Source of the DNA: Ewingella sp963519305 | Lineage (GTDB): Bacteria > Pseudomonadota > Gammaproteobacteria > Enterobacterales > Enterobacteriaceae | Direction of reading: 5' to 3' | Assembly (NCBI GenBank): GCA_963519305.1 | Contig: CAUQMS010000011.1 | Coordinates: 1-64,000 of the forward strand | DNA length: 64,000 nucleotides | Part shown: piece by piece, positions 26,466 through 35,707 of the stretch | Position numbering within the stretch: the stretch's first letter is position 1 | Layout of the letters: each line of letters begins with the position of its first letter | The notes under the pieces: generated by a model | What the model saw: only the letters and a program-made list of their open reading frames with translations | Databases searched by the model: none | What the model was told of the DNA's origin: nothing | Program-made: the position numbers and the translations under genes

Positions 26466-27836
26466 TTACGCGTTAACGGATTTTCCGCTCTGCTGATTTT
26501 TAATCCAGTAACCGACGCCGAGGATCAGAATCCAGACCGGGATCAGCCAGACGGAGATCGCCATGCCCGGTGTGATCGCCATAATCACCAGGATCCCCGC
26601 CATGAACAGCAGGCAGAGATAATTACCGAACGGGTACAGTAGCGCTTTGAACTTGGTGTCCACGCCTTCACGACGCATCGCCTGACGGAATTTAATATGC
26701 GCAAGACTGATCATCGCCCAGTTGATCACCAGCGCAGAAACCACCAGCGCCATCAGCAGACCAAAGGCTTCACCCGGCATCAGGTAGTTAATGAGCACGC
26801 AGAGTGCGGTGGTAGCAGCCGAAACCAGGATTGAGGTCACCGGAACGCCACGTTTATCCACTTTCAACAGGGATTTTGGTGCATTGCCTTGCTGAGCCAG
26901 GCCAAACAACATACGGCTATTACAGTAAACGCAGCTGTTATAAACCGACAGCGCCGCTGTCAGGATCACCACATTCAGTGCGTTGGCGACCAGCGCATCG
27001 CCCAGTTCATGGAAAATCAGCACAAACGGGCTGGTATCTGGCCCGACGCGGGTCCACGGCATCAGTGACAGCAACACGGCCAGGGAGCCCACATAGAAAA
27101 TCAGGATGCGGTAGATAACCTGATTCGTAGCTTTAGGAATACTGACTTCCGGGTTATCTGCTTCAGCGGCAGTAATGCCGACCAACTCAAGACCCCCGAA
27201 GGAGAACATGATGATCGCCATCATCATGACCAGTCCGGTCATGCCATGTGGCAGGAATCCTCCCTGTTCCCACAGGTTGCGGACCGTGGCTTGCGGTCCT
27301 GCGGTATCGCTAAACAGCAGCCAGCCGCCGAACAGAATCATCGCCACTACGGCCACAACCTTGATGATCGCAAACCAGAACTCCATCTCCCCAAACACTT
27401 TTACATTGGTGAGGTTGATGGCGTTAATTAGTACGAAGAACACGGCAGCAGAAGCCCAGGTCGGGATTTCCGGATACCAGAATTGAATATATTTACCGAC
27501 AGCGGTCAATTCCGCCATGGCGACCAGGACGTACAGCACCCAGTAGTTCCAGCCAGAGGCAAAACCGGCAAATCCACCCCAGTATTTATAGGCAAAATGG
27601 CTGAAAGAACCGGCAACCGGCTCTGCAACGACCATTTCACCCAGCTGGCGCATAATTAAAAAGGCAATAAATCCAGCAATCGCATAGCCGAGAATAATCC
27701 CCGGTCCTGCGGACTGTATAACGGAAGCACTGCCCAGAAACAGGCCAGTTCCGACGGCACCGCCCAGCGCAATCAGCTGAATGTGACGGTTTTTGAGTCC
27801 GCGCTTCAGCTCATCGCCATGTTGTTGATCATCCAT
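26466..27836 (-). CDS. aroP: Aromatic amino acid permease AroP
   Basis: APC-family proton symporter for Phe, Tyr and Trp with twelve helices. The 456 residues match E. coli AroP almost throughout, for example KRGLKNRHIQLIALGG near residue 11, then GLFLGSASVIQSAGPGI and SRMLFGLAQQGNAP near 300. Close relative PheP differs in these blocks. AGAGGA lies 8 bp before the ATG. Divergent from pdhR, with two TyrR-like boxes upstream. Confidence 0.94.
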   Translation of the reverse strand: MDDQQHGDELKRGLKNRHIQLIALGGAVGTGLFLGSASVIQSAGPGIILGYAIAGFIAFLIMRQLGEMVVAEPVAGSFSHFAYKYWGGFAGFASGWNYWVLYVLVAMAELTAVGKYIQFWYPEIPTWASAAVFFVLINAINLTNVKVFGEMEFWFAIIKVVAVVAMILFGGWLLFSDTAGPQATVRNLWEQGGFLPHGMTGLVMMMAIIMFSFGGLELVGITAAEADNPEVSIPKATNQVIYRILIFYVGSLAVLLSLMPWTRVGPDTSPFVLIFHELGDALVANALNVVILTAALSVYNSCVYCNSRMLFGLAQQGNAPKSLLKVDKRGVPVTSILVSAATTALCVLINYLMPGEAFGLLMALVVSALVINWAMISLAHIKFRQAMRREGVDTKFKALLYPFGNYLCLLFMAGILVIMAITPGMAISVWLIPVWILILGVGYWIKNQQSGKSVNA

Positions 27837-27892
27837 TTACGGATCCTCTGTCGTTTGGGTAAACCCCATACAAATCTGCAGCTTAAGCAAGT

Positions 27893-27933
27893 TGTAAGGC
27901 GATGATTACAGTTTTTGTATCTATTTATTTACG
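27893..27933 (-). promoter_or_regulatory. Tandem TyrR boxes upstream of aroP
   Basis: Two near matches to TGTAAA-N6-TTTACA: TGTAAG-gcgatg-ATTACA (27893-27910) and TGTATC-tattta-TTTACG (27916-27933), 5 bp apart. They lie 57-97 bp upstream of the aroP ATG. In E. coli, aroP is repressed by TyrR through two adjacent boxes, so this site is expected here. The rest of the 426-bp aroP-pdhR gap is AT-rich and otherwise holds only the PdhR operator. Confidence 0.7.
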
Positions 27934-28200
27934 GCTGCAATGCGACAAAAAAACAGCATGAGCTACCGCTGACGCAAGAATAGTGATATGCGGGCAAGTT
28001 TGCACCTGCTTTATGCATTAACTGAATAACGAATAAGCAAAAGTGGCGAGAAATTGTCTGAGATCTAAAAAATGTGATCTAAAGCTGGGTAAAAATTTGA
28101 AATGATAAAAGTTTGTTAAAATGTGCGGGGCTTGCTCATTTCCTGGGGGGCGATATGGACACAAGGTGAATACTTTGTTACTTTACGGCCACGTTTTTTA

Positions 28201-28217
28201 AATTGGTATTACCAATT
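28201..28217 (+). promoter_or_regulatory. PdhR operator of the pdh operon
   Basis: AATTGGTATTACCAATT is a perfect 17-bp palindrome matching the PdhR consensus (ATTGGT-N3-ACCAAT). It lies 46 bp before the pdhR ATG. In E. coli PdhR binds here to repress pdhR-aceEF-lpd and pyruvate releases it. I cannot place the promoter -35/-10 with confidence. Confidence 0.88.
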
Positions 28218-28262
28218 TACTCCGCGCACTCACAGATACGCTACTCGCAGAGAACAGCTCAC

Positions 28263-29033
28263 ATGGCTTACAGCAAAATTCGACAGCCTAAGTTATCAGA
28301 TGTGATCGAGCAGCAACTTGAGTTCCTGATCCTTGAAGGGACCCTGCGCCCGGGCGAGAAGTTACCCCCTGAGCGCGAACTGGCGAAGCAATTTGACGTT
28401 TCGCGTCCCTCTTTGAGAGAAGCAATCCAAAGTCTTGAAGGCAAAGGCCTGCTCCTTCGCCGCCAGGGTGGTGGCACATTTGTGCAGAGCAATCTCTGGC
28501 AAAGCGTGAGTGATCCGCTGGCTGAACTGCTCGCCGACCATCCTGAGTCACAATTTGATCTCCTTGAAACACGTCACGCTCTTGAAGGCATTGGTGCCTA
28601 TTATGCCGCGCTCAGGGGAACGGACGATGATTTACAACGCATCCGCGACTGCCACCTGCTGATTCAGGTAGCGCAGGAGAGCGGCGATTTGGACGCTGAA
28701 GCAGACGCCGTTATGCAGTATCAGGTCGCTGTAACAGAAGCCGCGCACAATGTGGTGCTGCTGCATCTGCTCCGCTGTATGGGACCGATGCTGGAGAAAA
28801 ACGTCCGACAGAATTTTGAATTGCTCTATGCTCGCCGGGAAATGCTGGCGGTGGTGAGCAAGCATCGCGCCGGGATCTTCGAGGCGATTGTGGCACGCGA
28901 ACCAGAAAAAGCGCGTGAAGCATCACACCGTCACCTGGCGTTTATTGAAGAAGTCATGCTGGATGTCAGCCGCGAGCGCAGTCGTCGCGACCGGTCATTA
29001 CGTCGTCTCCAGCAACGCAAGGAAGAAAATTAG
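28263..29033 (+). CDS. pdhR: Pyruvate-responsive repressor PdhR
   Basis: GntR/FadR-family repressor. 256 residues from the ATG at 28263 (MAYSKIRQPKLSDVIEQQLE); upstream in-frame starts run through the operator. The winged helix-turn-helix occupies about 9-75 (PPERELAKQFDVSRPSLREAI), followed by RRQGGGTFVQ. The all-helical FCD effector domain has the metal/ligand His of VTEAAHNVVLLHLLR and the ASHRHLAFIEE helix. First gene of the pdhR-aceE-aceF-lpd cluster. Self-regulated through the palindrome at 28201. Confidence 0.96.
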   Translation: MAYSKIRQPKLSDVIEQQLEFLILEGTLRPGEKLPPERELAKQFDVSRPSLREAIQSLEGKGLLLRRQGGGTFVQSNLWQSVSDPLAELLADHPESQFDLLETRHALEGIGAYYAALRGTDDDLQRIRDCHLLIQVAQESGDLDAEADAVMQYQVAVTEAAHNVVLLHLLRCMGPMLEKNVRQNFELLYARREMLAVVSKHRAGIFEAIVAREPEKAREASHRHLAFIEEVMLDVSRERSRRDRSLRRLQQRKEEN

Positions 29034-29191
29034 TCCACCAGGGCTATGTTGAGTTCTTATTTTGAGAACTGCGGCAACTAAACTGATGGGCCTGTCTTCG
29101 TGCGCTTTATAGCATGAAGATCCTGCACCAGAGCGCAGGAAGACAGGCTCCAGATAAACCAACGTATTAGATACAGATAAGGAAAAGCACC

Positions 29192-31855
29192 ATGTCAGAA
29201 CGTGTAAATAATGACGTGGATCCGATCGAAACTCGCGACTGGCTACAAGCGATCGAATCGGTCATCCGTGAAGAGGGTGTTGAGCGTGCGCAGTTCCTGA
29301 TTGATCAGGTTCTGAGTGAAGCACGTAAAGGCGGCGTAAGTGTCGCAGCTGGCGCAGCCAGCCGTAATTATGTCAACACCATCGCTGTTGAAGACGAACC
29401 TGAGTATCCGGGTAACCTGGAGCTGGAACGCAATATCCGTACTGCTATCCGCTGGAACGCGATCATGACCGTTCTGCGTGCATCCAAGAAAGATCTGGAT
29501 CTGGGCGGCCACATGTCATCCTTCCAGTCTTCTGCTGCCATTTATGAAGTGTGCTTTAACCACTTCTTCCGTGCGCGCAACGATAAAGATGGCGGCGATC
29601 TGGTGTACTTCCAGGGCCACATCTCTCCGGGTGTGTATGCGCGTGCTTTCCTTGAAGGCCGCCTGACCGAAGACCAGATGAACAATTTCCGTCAGGAAGT
29701 TCACGGTAAAGGTCTGTCCTCTTATCCGCACCCTAAACTGATGCCTGAATTCTGGCAGTTCCCAACTGTTTCTATGGGACTGGGTCCAATCGGAGCTATC
29801 TATCAGGCTAAGTTCCTGAAATATCTTGATCACCGCGGTCTGAAAGACACCACGGCGCAGCGCGTTTATGCGTTCCTTGGCGACGGTGAAATGGACGAAC
29901 CAGAATCCAAAGGTGCGATCACCATCGCCACCCGTGAGAAACTGGACAACCTGTGCTTCATCATTAACTGTAACTTACAGCGCCTTGATGGCCCGGTTAC
30001 CGGTAATGGCAAAATCATTAATGAACTGGAAGGCATCTTCGCAGGCGCCGGCTGGAACGTGATCAAAGTGATTTGGGGCAACCGTTGGGATGAATTGCTG
30101 CGTAAAGATACCAGCGGCAAACTGATCCAGCTGATGAACGAAACTGTTGATGGCGACTACCAGACCTTCAAGTCGCGCGATGGCAAATATGTTCGTGAAC
30201 ACTTCTTCGGTCGTTATCCGGAAACCGCGGCGCTGGTCAAAGACATGACTGACGACCAAATCTGGGCGCTGAACCGTGGTGGCCATGATCCGAAGAAAGT
30301 CTTCGCTGCACTGAACAAAGCACAGAACACCAAAGGTCAGCCGACCGTCATCCTTGCGCATACCATCAAAGGTTATGGCATGGGCGAAGCGGCCGAAGGC
30401 AAGAACATTGCCCACCAGGTGAAGAAAATGAACATGGATGGCGTGCGCTATATCCGTGATCGTTTCAGCGTACCGGTTACCGATGAAAATCTGGAAAAAC
30501 TGCCGTACATCACGCTGGAAAAAGAATCTGCCGAGTACAAATACCTGCATGAGCGTCGTGCTGCCCTGAAAGGCTACCTGCCGACTCGTCTGCCAAACTT
30601 CACTCAGAAGCTGGAAATGCCGAAACTGGAAGACTTCTCACAACTGCTTGAAGAGCAGAAGAAAGAGATCTCTACCACTATCGCATTCGTCCGTGCCCTG
30701 AACGTGATGCTGAAAAATGACTCCATCAAAGACCGTCTGGTGCCTATCATCGCCGATGAAGCGCGTACTTTCGGCATGGAAGGTCTGTTCCGTCAGATTG
30801 GTATTTATAGCCCGAACGGCCAGCAATACACCCCGCAGGACCGTGAGCAGGTTGCTTACTATAAAGAAGACGAGAAAGGTCAGATTTTGCAGGAAGGTAT
30901 CAACGAACTGGGCGCCGCGTCTTCATGGCTGGCCGCAGCGACTTCCTACAGCACCAATGACCTGCCAATGATCCCGTTCTACATCTACTACTCCATGTTC
31001 GGTTTCCAGCGTATTGGTGACCTGTGCTGGGCGGCGGGTGACCAACAGGCGCGTGGCTTCCTGGTCGGTGGTACTTCTGGTCGTACAACGCTTAACGGCG
31101 AAGGTTTGCAGCACGAAGATGGTCACAGCCACATTCAGTCGCTGACTATCCCTAACTGTATTTCTTATGATCCGGCGTATGCCTACGAAGTGGCAGTCAT
31201 CATGCATGACGGTCTGGTACGTATGTACGGTGAAGCACAAGAAAACATCTATTACTACATCACGACGCTGAACGAAAACTACCACATGCCAGCCATGCCA
31301 GAAGGCGCGGAAGAAGGCATCCGTAAAGGTATCTACAAGTTAGAAACCGTTGAAGGTAGCAAAGGTAAAGTGCAGCTGATGAGCTCCGGTTCAATTCTGC
31401 GTCACGTACGTGAAGCCGCTCAGATCCTGTCCAAAGATTACGGCGTAGGCTCTGACGTTTACAGCGTAACCTCGTTCACCGAACTGGCCCGTGATGGTCA
31501 GGACTGCGAGCGCTGGAACATGCTGCACCCGGCAGAAACTCCACGCGTACCTTACGTGGCTCAGGTGATGAACGATGCGCCGGTTGTTGCTTCAACCGAC
31601 TACATGAAATTGTTCGCCGAGCAGATCCGTAACTTCGTTCCTGCCAGCGATTTCCGTGTTCTGGGCACCGACGGTTTCGGCCGTTCAGACAGCCGCGAAA
31701 ACCTGCGTCACCACTTCGAAATTGATGCTTCCTACGTCGTGGTTGCAGCGCTGGGCGAACTGGCCAAACGTGGCGAGATCGATGTGAAAGTAGTGGCTGA
31801 AGCCATTACCAAATTCGGCATCGATGCTGACAAAGTTAACCCGCGTCTGGCATAA
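29192..31855 (+). CDS. aceE: Pyruvate dehydrogenase E1 component AceE
   Basis: Homodimeric ThDP-dependent decarboxylase of the pyruvate dehydrogenase complex. The 887 residues equal the E. coli length. The ThDP motif GDGEMDEPES lies near residue 230 and continues to NCNLQRLDGPV. The flexible loop HTIKGYGMGEAAEGKN holds the catalytic His407 region. GGTSGRTTLNGEGLQHEDGHSH near 630 is also conserved. AAGGA lies 8 bp before the ATG. A 158-bp leader separates it from pdhR; aceF starts 13 bp after the stop. Confidence 0.98.
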   Translation: MSERVNNDVDPIETRDWLQAIESVIREEGVERAQFLIDQVLSEARKGGVSVAAGAASRNYVNTIAVEDEPEYPGNLELERNIRTAIRWNAIMTVLRASKKDLDLGGHMSSFQSSAAIYEVCFNHFFRARNDKDGGDLVYFQGHISPGVYARAFLEGRLTEDQMNNFRQEVHGKGLSSYPHPKLMPEFWQFPTVSMGLGPIGAIYQAKFLKYLDHRGLKDTTAQRVYAFLGDGEMDEPESKGAITIATREKLDNLCFIINCNLQRLDGPVTGNGKIINELEGIFAGAGWNVIKVIWGNRWDELLRKDTSGKLIQLMNETVDGDYQTFKSRDGKYVREHFFGRYPETAALVKDMTDDQIWALNRGGHDPKKVFAALNKAQNTKGQPTVILAHTIKGYGMGEAAEGKNIAHQVKKMNMDGVRYIRDRFSVPVTDENLEKLPYITLEKESAEYKYLHERRAALKGYLPTRLPNFTQKLEMPKLEDFSQLLEEQKKEISTTIAFVRALNVMLKNDSIKDRLVPIIADEARTFGMEGLFRQIGIYSPNGQQYTPQDREQVAYYKEDEKGQILQEGINELGAASSWLAAATSYSTNDLPMIPFYIYYSMFGFQRIGDLCWAAGDQQARGFLVGGTSGRTTLNGEGLQHEDGHSHIQSLTIPNCISYDPAYAYEVAVIMHDGLVRMYGEAQENIYYYITTLNENYHMPAMPEGAEEGIRKGIYKLETVEGSKGKVQLMSSGSILRHVREAAQILSKDYGVGSDVYSVTSFTELARDGQDCERWNMLHPAETPRVPYVAQVMNDAPVVASTDYMKLFAEQIRNFVPASDFRVLGTDGFGRSDSRENLRHHFEIDASYVVVAALGELAKRGEIDVKVVAEAITKFGIDADKVNPRLA

Positions 31856-31868
31856 GAGGTAAAGACAG

Positions 31869-33770
31869 ATGGCTATTGAAATTAACGTACCGGACATCGG
31901 TGCAGATGCAGTGGAAGTCACCGAAATTATGGTGAAGGTGGGCGATAAGGTTGAAGTTGAACAATCGCTGATCACCGTTGAAGGCGACAAAGCTTCTATG
32001 GAAGTGCCTTCTCCACAGGCAGGCGTTGTAAAAGAGATCAAAGTGGCGGTGGGCGATACCATCGAAACCGGCAAACTGATCATGATTTTTGATTCCGCCG
32101 ACGGTGCTGCTGATGCAGCACCTGCGAAACAAGAAGCGAAAGCAGACGCTAAAGCAGAAGAAAAACCTGCTGCAACCGCATCCGCTTCCAGCGAAAGCAA
32201 AGAAGTTAACGTGCCGGATATCGGTGGTGACGAAGTCGAAGTCACCGAGATCATGGTCAAAGTGGGCGACACTGTCACCGCTGAGCAGTCTCTGATCACC
32301 GTTGAAGGCGATAAAGCGTCAATGGAAGTTCCGGCTCCGTTCGCGGGCGTCGTGAAAGAGATCAAAATCGCTGCGGGCGACAAAATCAGCACCGGCTCTC
32401 TGATCATGGTATTCGACGTGGCAGGCTCTGGTGCTGCTGCTCCGGCGAAAGAAGACGCTAAAGCAGAAGCCGCTCCGGCGGCTCCAGCGGCCTCCGGCAG
32501 CAAAGAAGTTAACGTGCCTGATATTGGCGGCGACGAAGTAGAAGTCACCGAGATCATGGTCAAAGTGGGCGACAAAGTCACTGCTGAGCAATCCTTGATC
32601 ACCGTTGAAGGCGATAAAGCGTCAATGGAAGTTCCGGCTCCGTTCGCAGGTACCGTGAAAGAGATCAAGATCGCTGCGGGCGACAAAGTCAGCACCGGCT
32701 CCCTGATCATGGTCTTCGAAGTGGAAGGCGCTGCTCCGGCTCCAGCCGCTAAGAAAGAAGACGCTGCTGCACCTGCTAAACAGGAACAGAAAGTGGCCGC
32801 GCCTGCTGCTCCAGCCTCAGGTAAAGGCGACTTTGCTGAGAACGATGCTTACGTTCACGCCACGCCGGTTATCCGTCGTCTGGCCCGTGAATTCGGCGTC
32901 AACCTGGCGAAAGTCAAAGGGACGGGCCGGAAAGGTCGTATTCTGCGCGAAGACGTTCAGGCTTACGTGAAGGACGCGGTTAAACGTGCTGAAGCCGCTC
33001 CGGCTGCTGCCACTGGCGGCGGTATTCCGGGCATGCTGCCTTGGCCGAAAGTTGACTTCAGCAAGTTTGGTGAAATCGAAGAAGTGGAACTGGGCCGTAT
33101 CCAGAAAATCTCTGGTGCTAACCTGAGCCGTAACTGGGTCATGATCCCGCACGTTACCCACTTCGACAAAACCGATATTACCGAGCTGGAAGCCTTCCGC
33201 AAACAGCAGAACGACGAAGCGGCTAAACGCAAGCTGGACGTGAAGTTCACCCCTGTGGTGTTCATCATGAAAGCTGTTGCTGCGGCGCTTGAGCAAATGC
33301 CACGCTTCAACAGTTCCCTGTCCGAAGATGGTCAGAAACTGACGCTGAAAAAATACATCAACGTCGGTGTTGCGGTTGATACGCCAAACGGTCTGGTTGT
33401 TCCTGTCTTCAAAGACGTGAACAAGAAAGGTATCGCTGAACTGTCCCGTGAACTGATGGCAATCTCCAAGAAAGCGCGTGACGGTAAGCTGACTGCCGCT
33501 GAAATGCAGGGCGGTTGCTTCACTATCTCCAGCCTTGGCGGTATCGGGACGACCCACTTCGCGCCAATCGTGAATGCGCCTGAAGTGGCCATCCTTGGTG
33601 TTTCCAAGTCCGCGATGGAACCTGTCTGGAACGGTAAAGAGTTTGTACCGCGTCTGATGATGCCAATGTCGCTCTCCTTCGACCACCGTGTCATTGACGG
33701 TGCAGATGGTGCGCGCTTTATCACCATCATCAACAACGTACTGTCTGACATTCGCCGTCTGGTGATGTAA
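31869..33770 (+). CDS. aceF: Dihydrolipoyl acetyltransferase E2, AceF, three lipoyl domains
   Basis: Core of the pyruvate dehydrogenase complex, 633 residues. Three lipoyl domains (about 1-75, 108-180, 209-281) each carry the lipoylation motif EGDKASMEVP. Ala/Pro/Lys-rich linkers separate them. The peripheral subunit-binding domain follows (about 328-364, ATPVIRRLAREFGVNL). The acetyltransferase domain ends in DHRVIDGADGARF, with the catalytic His. Three lipoyl domains are typical of enterobacteria. Domains 2 and 3 are nearly identical in DNA at a 303-bp period. A terminator follows, before lpd. Confidence 0.98.
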   Translation: MAIEINVPDIGADAVEVTEIMVKVGDKVEVEQSLITVEGDKASMEVPSPQAGVVKEIKVAVGDTIETGKLIMIFDSADGAADAAPAKQEAKADAKAEEKPAATASASSESKEVNVPDIGGDEVEVTEIMVKVGDTVTAEQSLITVEGDKASMEVPAPFAGVVKEIKIAAGDKISTGSLIMVFDVAGSGAAAPAKEDAKAEAAPAAPAASGSKEVNVPDIGGDEVEVTEIMVKVGDKVTAEQSLITVEGDKASMEVPAPFAGTVKEIKIAAGDKVSTGSLIMVFEVEGAAPAPAAKKEDAAAPAKQEQKVAAPAAPASGKGDFAENDAYVHATPVIRRLAREFGVNLAKVKGTGRKGRILREDVQAYVKDAVKRAEAAPAAATGGGIPGMLPWPKVDFSKFGEIEEVELGRIQKISGANLSRNWVMIPHVTHFDKTDITELEAFRKQQNDEAAKRKLDVKFTPVVFIMKAVAAALEQMPRFNSSLSEDGQKLTLKKYINVGVAVDTPNGLVVPVFKDVNKKGIAELSRELMAISKKARDGKLTAAEMQGGCFTISSLGGIGTTHFAPIVNAPEVAILGVSKSAMEPVWNGKEFVPRLMMPMSLSFDHRVIDGADGARFITIINNVLSDIRRLVM

Positions 33771-33773
33771 GCC

Positions 33774-33802
33774 AAAAAGCCGGCCAAACGGCCGGCTTTT
33801 TT
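33774..33802 (+). terminator. Terminator after aceF
   Basis: Stem gccggcc / ggccggc with a 4-nt loop, flanked by AAAAA and a 6-T run. It begins 4 bp after the aceF stop, so lpd is probably expressed both by read-through and from its own promoter, as in E. coli. Confidence 0.9.
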
Positions 33803-33864
33803 CTGGTAATCTCTTCATGCTGTTTGAGATTGTCAGGTGCCAATACAAATCGTTTGCCGTTTGT

Positions 33865-33896
33865 TGTTTCAAATTTGTTAACAATTTTGTAAACTG
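33865..33896 (+). promoter_or_regulatory. Candidate lpd promoter
   Basis: An AT-rich stretch ending in TTTTGTAAACT resembles the E. coli lpd promoter region (ttgttaacaattttgtaaa). TAAACT is a possible -10. The -35 is not clear. The shared lpd gene also serves 2-oxoglutarate dehydrogenase, which explains separate transcription. Confidence 0.4.
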
Positions 33897-33982
33897 CGGG
33901 CGGATAGAACGACCCGGTGGATGATGGGCGTTACGACACAAAAATGACGTCAGACCCGCCGGAAATAAATTAAGAGGTCATG

Positions 33983-35407
33983 ATGAGTACTGAAATTAAA
34001 ACTCAGGTCGTGGTACTTGGGGCAGGCCCTGCAGGTTACTCTGCTGCTTTTCGTTGCGCTGATTTAGGTCTTGAAACCATTCTGGTTGAGCGTTATTCCA
34101 CCCTCGGTGGCGTATGCCTGAATGTCGGCTGTATCCCTTCCAAAGCCCTGTTGCACGTGGCGAAAGTCATCTCCGAAGCGAAAGCTCTGGAAGAGCACGG
34201 TATTATTTTCGGTGAGCCGAAAACTGACATCGACAAAGTGCGTGTCTGGAAAGAAAAAGTCATCAACCAGCTGACCGGTGGTCTGGCAGGTATGGCGAAA
34301 GGCCGTAAAGTCAAAGTTGTCACCGGTCAGGGCAAATTTACGGGCGCGAATACTCTGGTTGTTGAAGGCGAAAATGGTCCAACGACCATCACTTTCGACA
34401 ATGCCATCATTGCGGCGGGTTCCCGTCCAATCAAACTGCCATTCATTCCACATGATGACCCACGCGTTTGGGACTCAACGGATGCGCTGGAGCTGAAAAG
34501 CGTCCCTGAGCGTCTGCTGGTCATGGGCGGCGGCATCATCGGTCTGGAAATGGGCACCGTTTACCATGCGCTCGGTTCTAAAATCGACGTTGTGGAAATG
34601 TTTGACCAGGTGATCCCTGCCGCTGACAAAGACGTTGTTAAAGTCTTTACCAAAAAAATCAGCAAGCAATTCAACCTGATGCTGGAAACCAAAGTCACCG
34701 CGGTTGAAGCCAAAGAAGACGGCATCTATGTGACAATGGAAGGCAAAAAAGCGCCAGCTGAACCACAGCGTTACGACGCGGTGCTGGTGGCTATCGGCCG
34801 TGTTCCTAACGGTAAATTGCTGGAAGCCGGTGCGGCAGGCGTTGAAGTTGACGACCGTGGTTTTATCCACGTCGACAAACAGATGCGTACCAACGTGCCA
34901 AACATCTTTGCTATCGGCGACATCGTAGGCCAGCCAATGCTGGCACACAAAGGTGTGCATGAAGGCCACGTGGCGGCTGAAGTGATCTCCGGTAAGAAGC
35001 ACTACTTCGACCCGAAAGTCATTCCATCAATTGCCTACACTGAGCCAGAAGTTGCCTGGGTTGGCCTGACTGAGAAAGAAGCGAAAGAAAAAGGCATCAG
35101 CTACGAAACCGCCACCTTCCCGTGGGCAGCTTCAGGCCGTGCTATTGCTTCCGACTGTGCAGACGGTATGACCAAACTGATCTTCGACAAAGAAACTCAC
35201 CGCGTTATCGGTGGTGCGATTGTCGGTACCAACGGCGGTGAGCTGTTGGGTGAAATCGGTCTGGCTATCGAAATGGGTTGTGATGCAGAAGATATCGCGC
35301 TGACCATCCATGCTCACCCGACTCTGCATGAGTCCGTGGGTCTGGCAGCAGAGATCTACGAAGGCAGCATTACCGACCTGCCGAACCCTAAAGCGAAAAA
35401 GAAATAA
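33983..35407 (+). CDS. lpd: Dihydrolipoamide dehydrogenase E3, Lpd
   Basis: FAD disulfide reductase that reoxidises lipoyl groups of the pyruvate and 2-oxoglutarate dehydrogenase complexes and the glycine cleavage system. 474 residues from the ATG at 33983, which has GAGG 5 bp upstream; the ATG at 33980 is too close to it. FAD site GAGPAGYSAAFRCADLGL at 14-31. Redox disulfide GGVCLNVGCIPSKALLH near 43-59, with Cys45 and Cys50. NAD site GGGIIGLEMG near 180. The C-terminal catalytic His-Glu pair is in HAHPTLHES near 440. Confidence 0.98.
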   Translation: MSTEIKTQVVVLGAGPAGYSAAFRCADLGLETILVERYSTLGGVCLNVGCIPSKALLHVAKVISEAKALEEHGIIFGEPKTDIDKVRVWKEKVINQLTGGLAGMAKGRKVKVVTGQGKFTGANTLVVEGENGPTTITFDNAIIAAGSRPIKLPFIPHDDPRVWDSTDALELKSVPERLLVMGGGIIGLEMGTVYHALGSKIDVVEMFDQVIPAADKDVVKVFTKKISKQFNLMLETKVTAVEAKEDGIYVTMEGKKAPAEPQRYDAVLVAIGRVPNGKLLEAGAAGVEVDDRGFIHVDKQMRTNVPNIFAIGDIVGQPMLAHKGVHEGHVAAEVISGKKHYFDPKVIPSIAYTEPEVAWVGLTEKEAKEKGISYETATFPWAASGRAIASDCADGMTKLIFDKETHRVIGGAIVGTNGGELLGEIGLAIEMGCDAEDIALTIHAHPTLHESVGLAAEIYEGSITDLPNPKAKKK

Positions 35408-35486
35408 TTCTCACGGGATGCTTTTTGTGAGTAAGTCAGACAGAACGACTCTGGCTCCCTTTATCGGGGCATAAAAAAAGCAATCT

Positions 35487-35515
35487 GAGCCACCTCTTAA
35501 AGAGGTGGCTCTTTA
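35487..35515 (+). terminator. Likely terminator after lpd
   Basis: 12-bp arms gagccacctctt / aagaggtggctc, almost loopless as DNA, 80 bp after lpd and followed by ttta. The T-tail is short. The rest of the 300-bp gap up to the LamG gene is AT-rich and I see no gene in it. Confidence 0.6.
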
Positions 35516-35707
35516 CGACTGAGAAAATTGCGTAAAAATTCGAAAATAAAAAGTATTTTTTACAAATGACATTTCCATGTGATTTGTTAACGATTTTTAG
35601 TCGTCATACTTCAGGTTGTTAGGGGGAAATTGCTTGCCACTTGCCCACAACTCGAATTATTTTGAGTAGGTATTTTACGCAAAGGCTGTTTTTCTCAAAT
35701 TTATAAT

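Noticed and set aside
31685..33941. Long antisense frames opposite aceF (341 and 374 codons)
   Set aside because: They mirror the repetitive lipoyl-domain DNA of a certain gene, have Ser/Thr/Val or His/Arg-rich shadow composition and lack ribosome sites.
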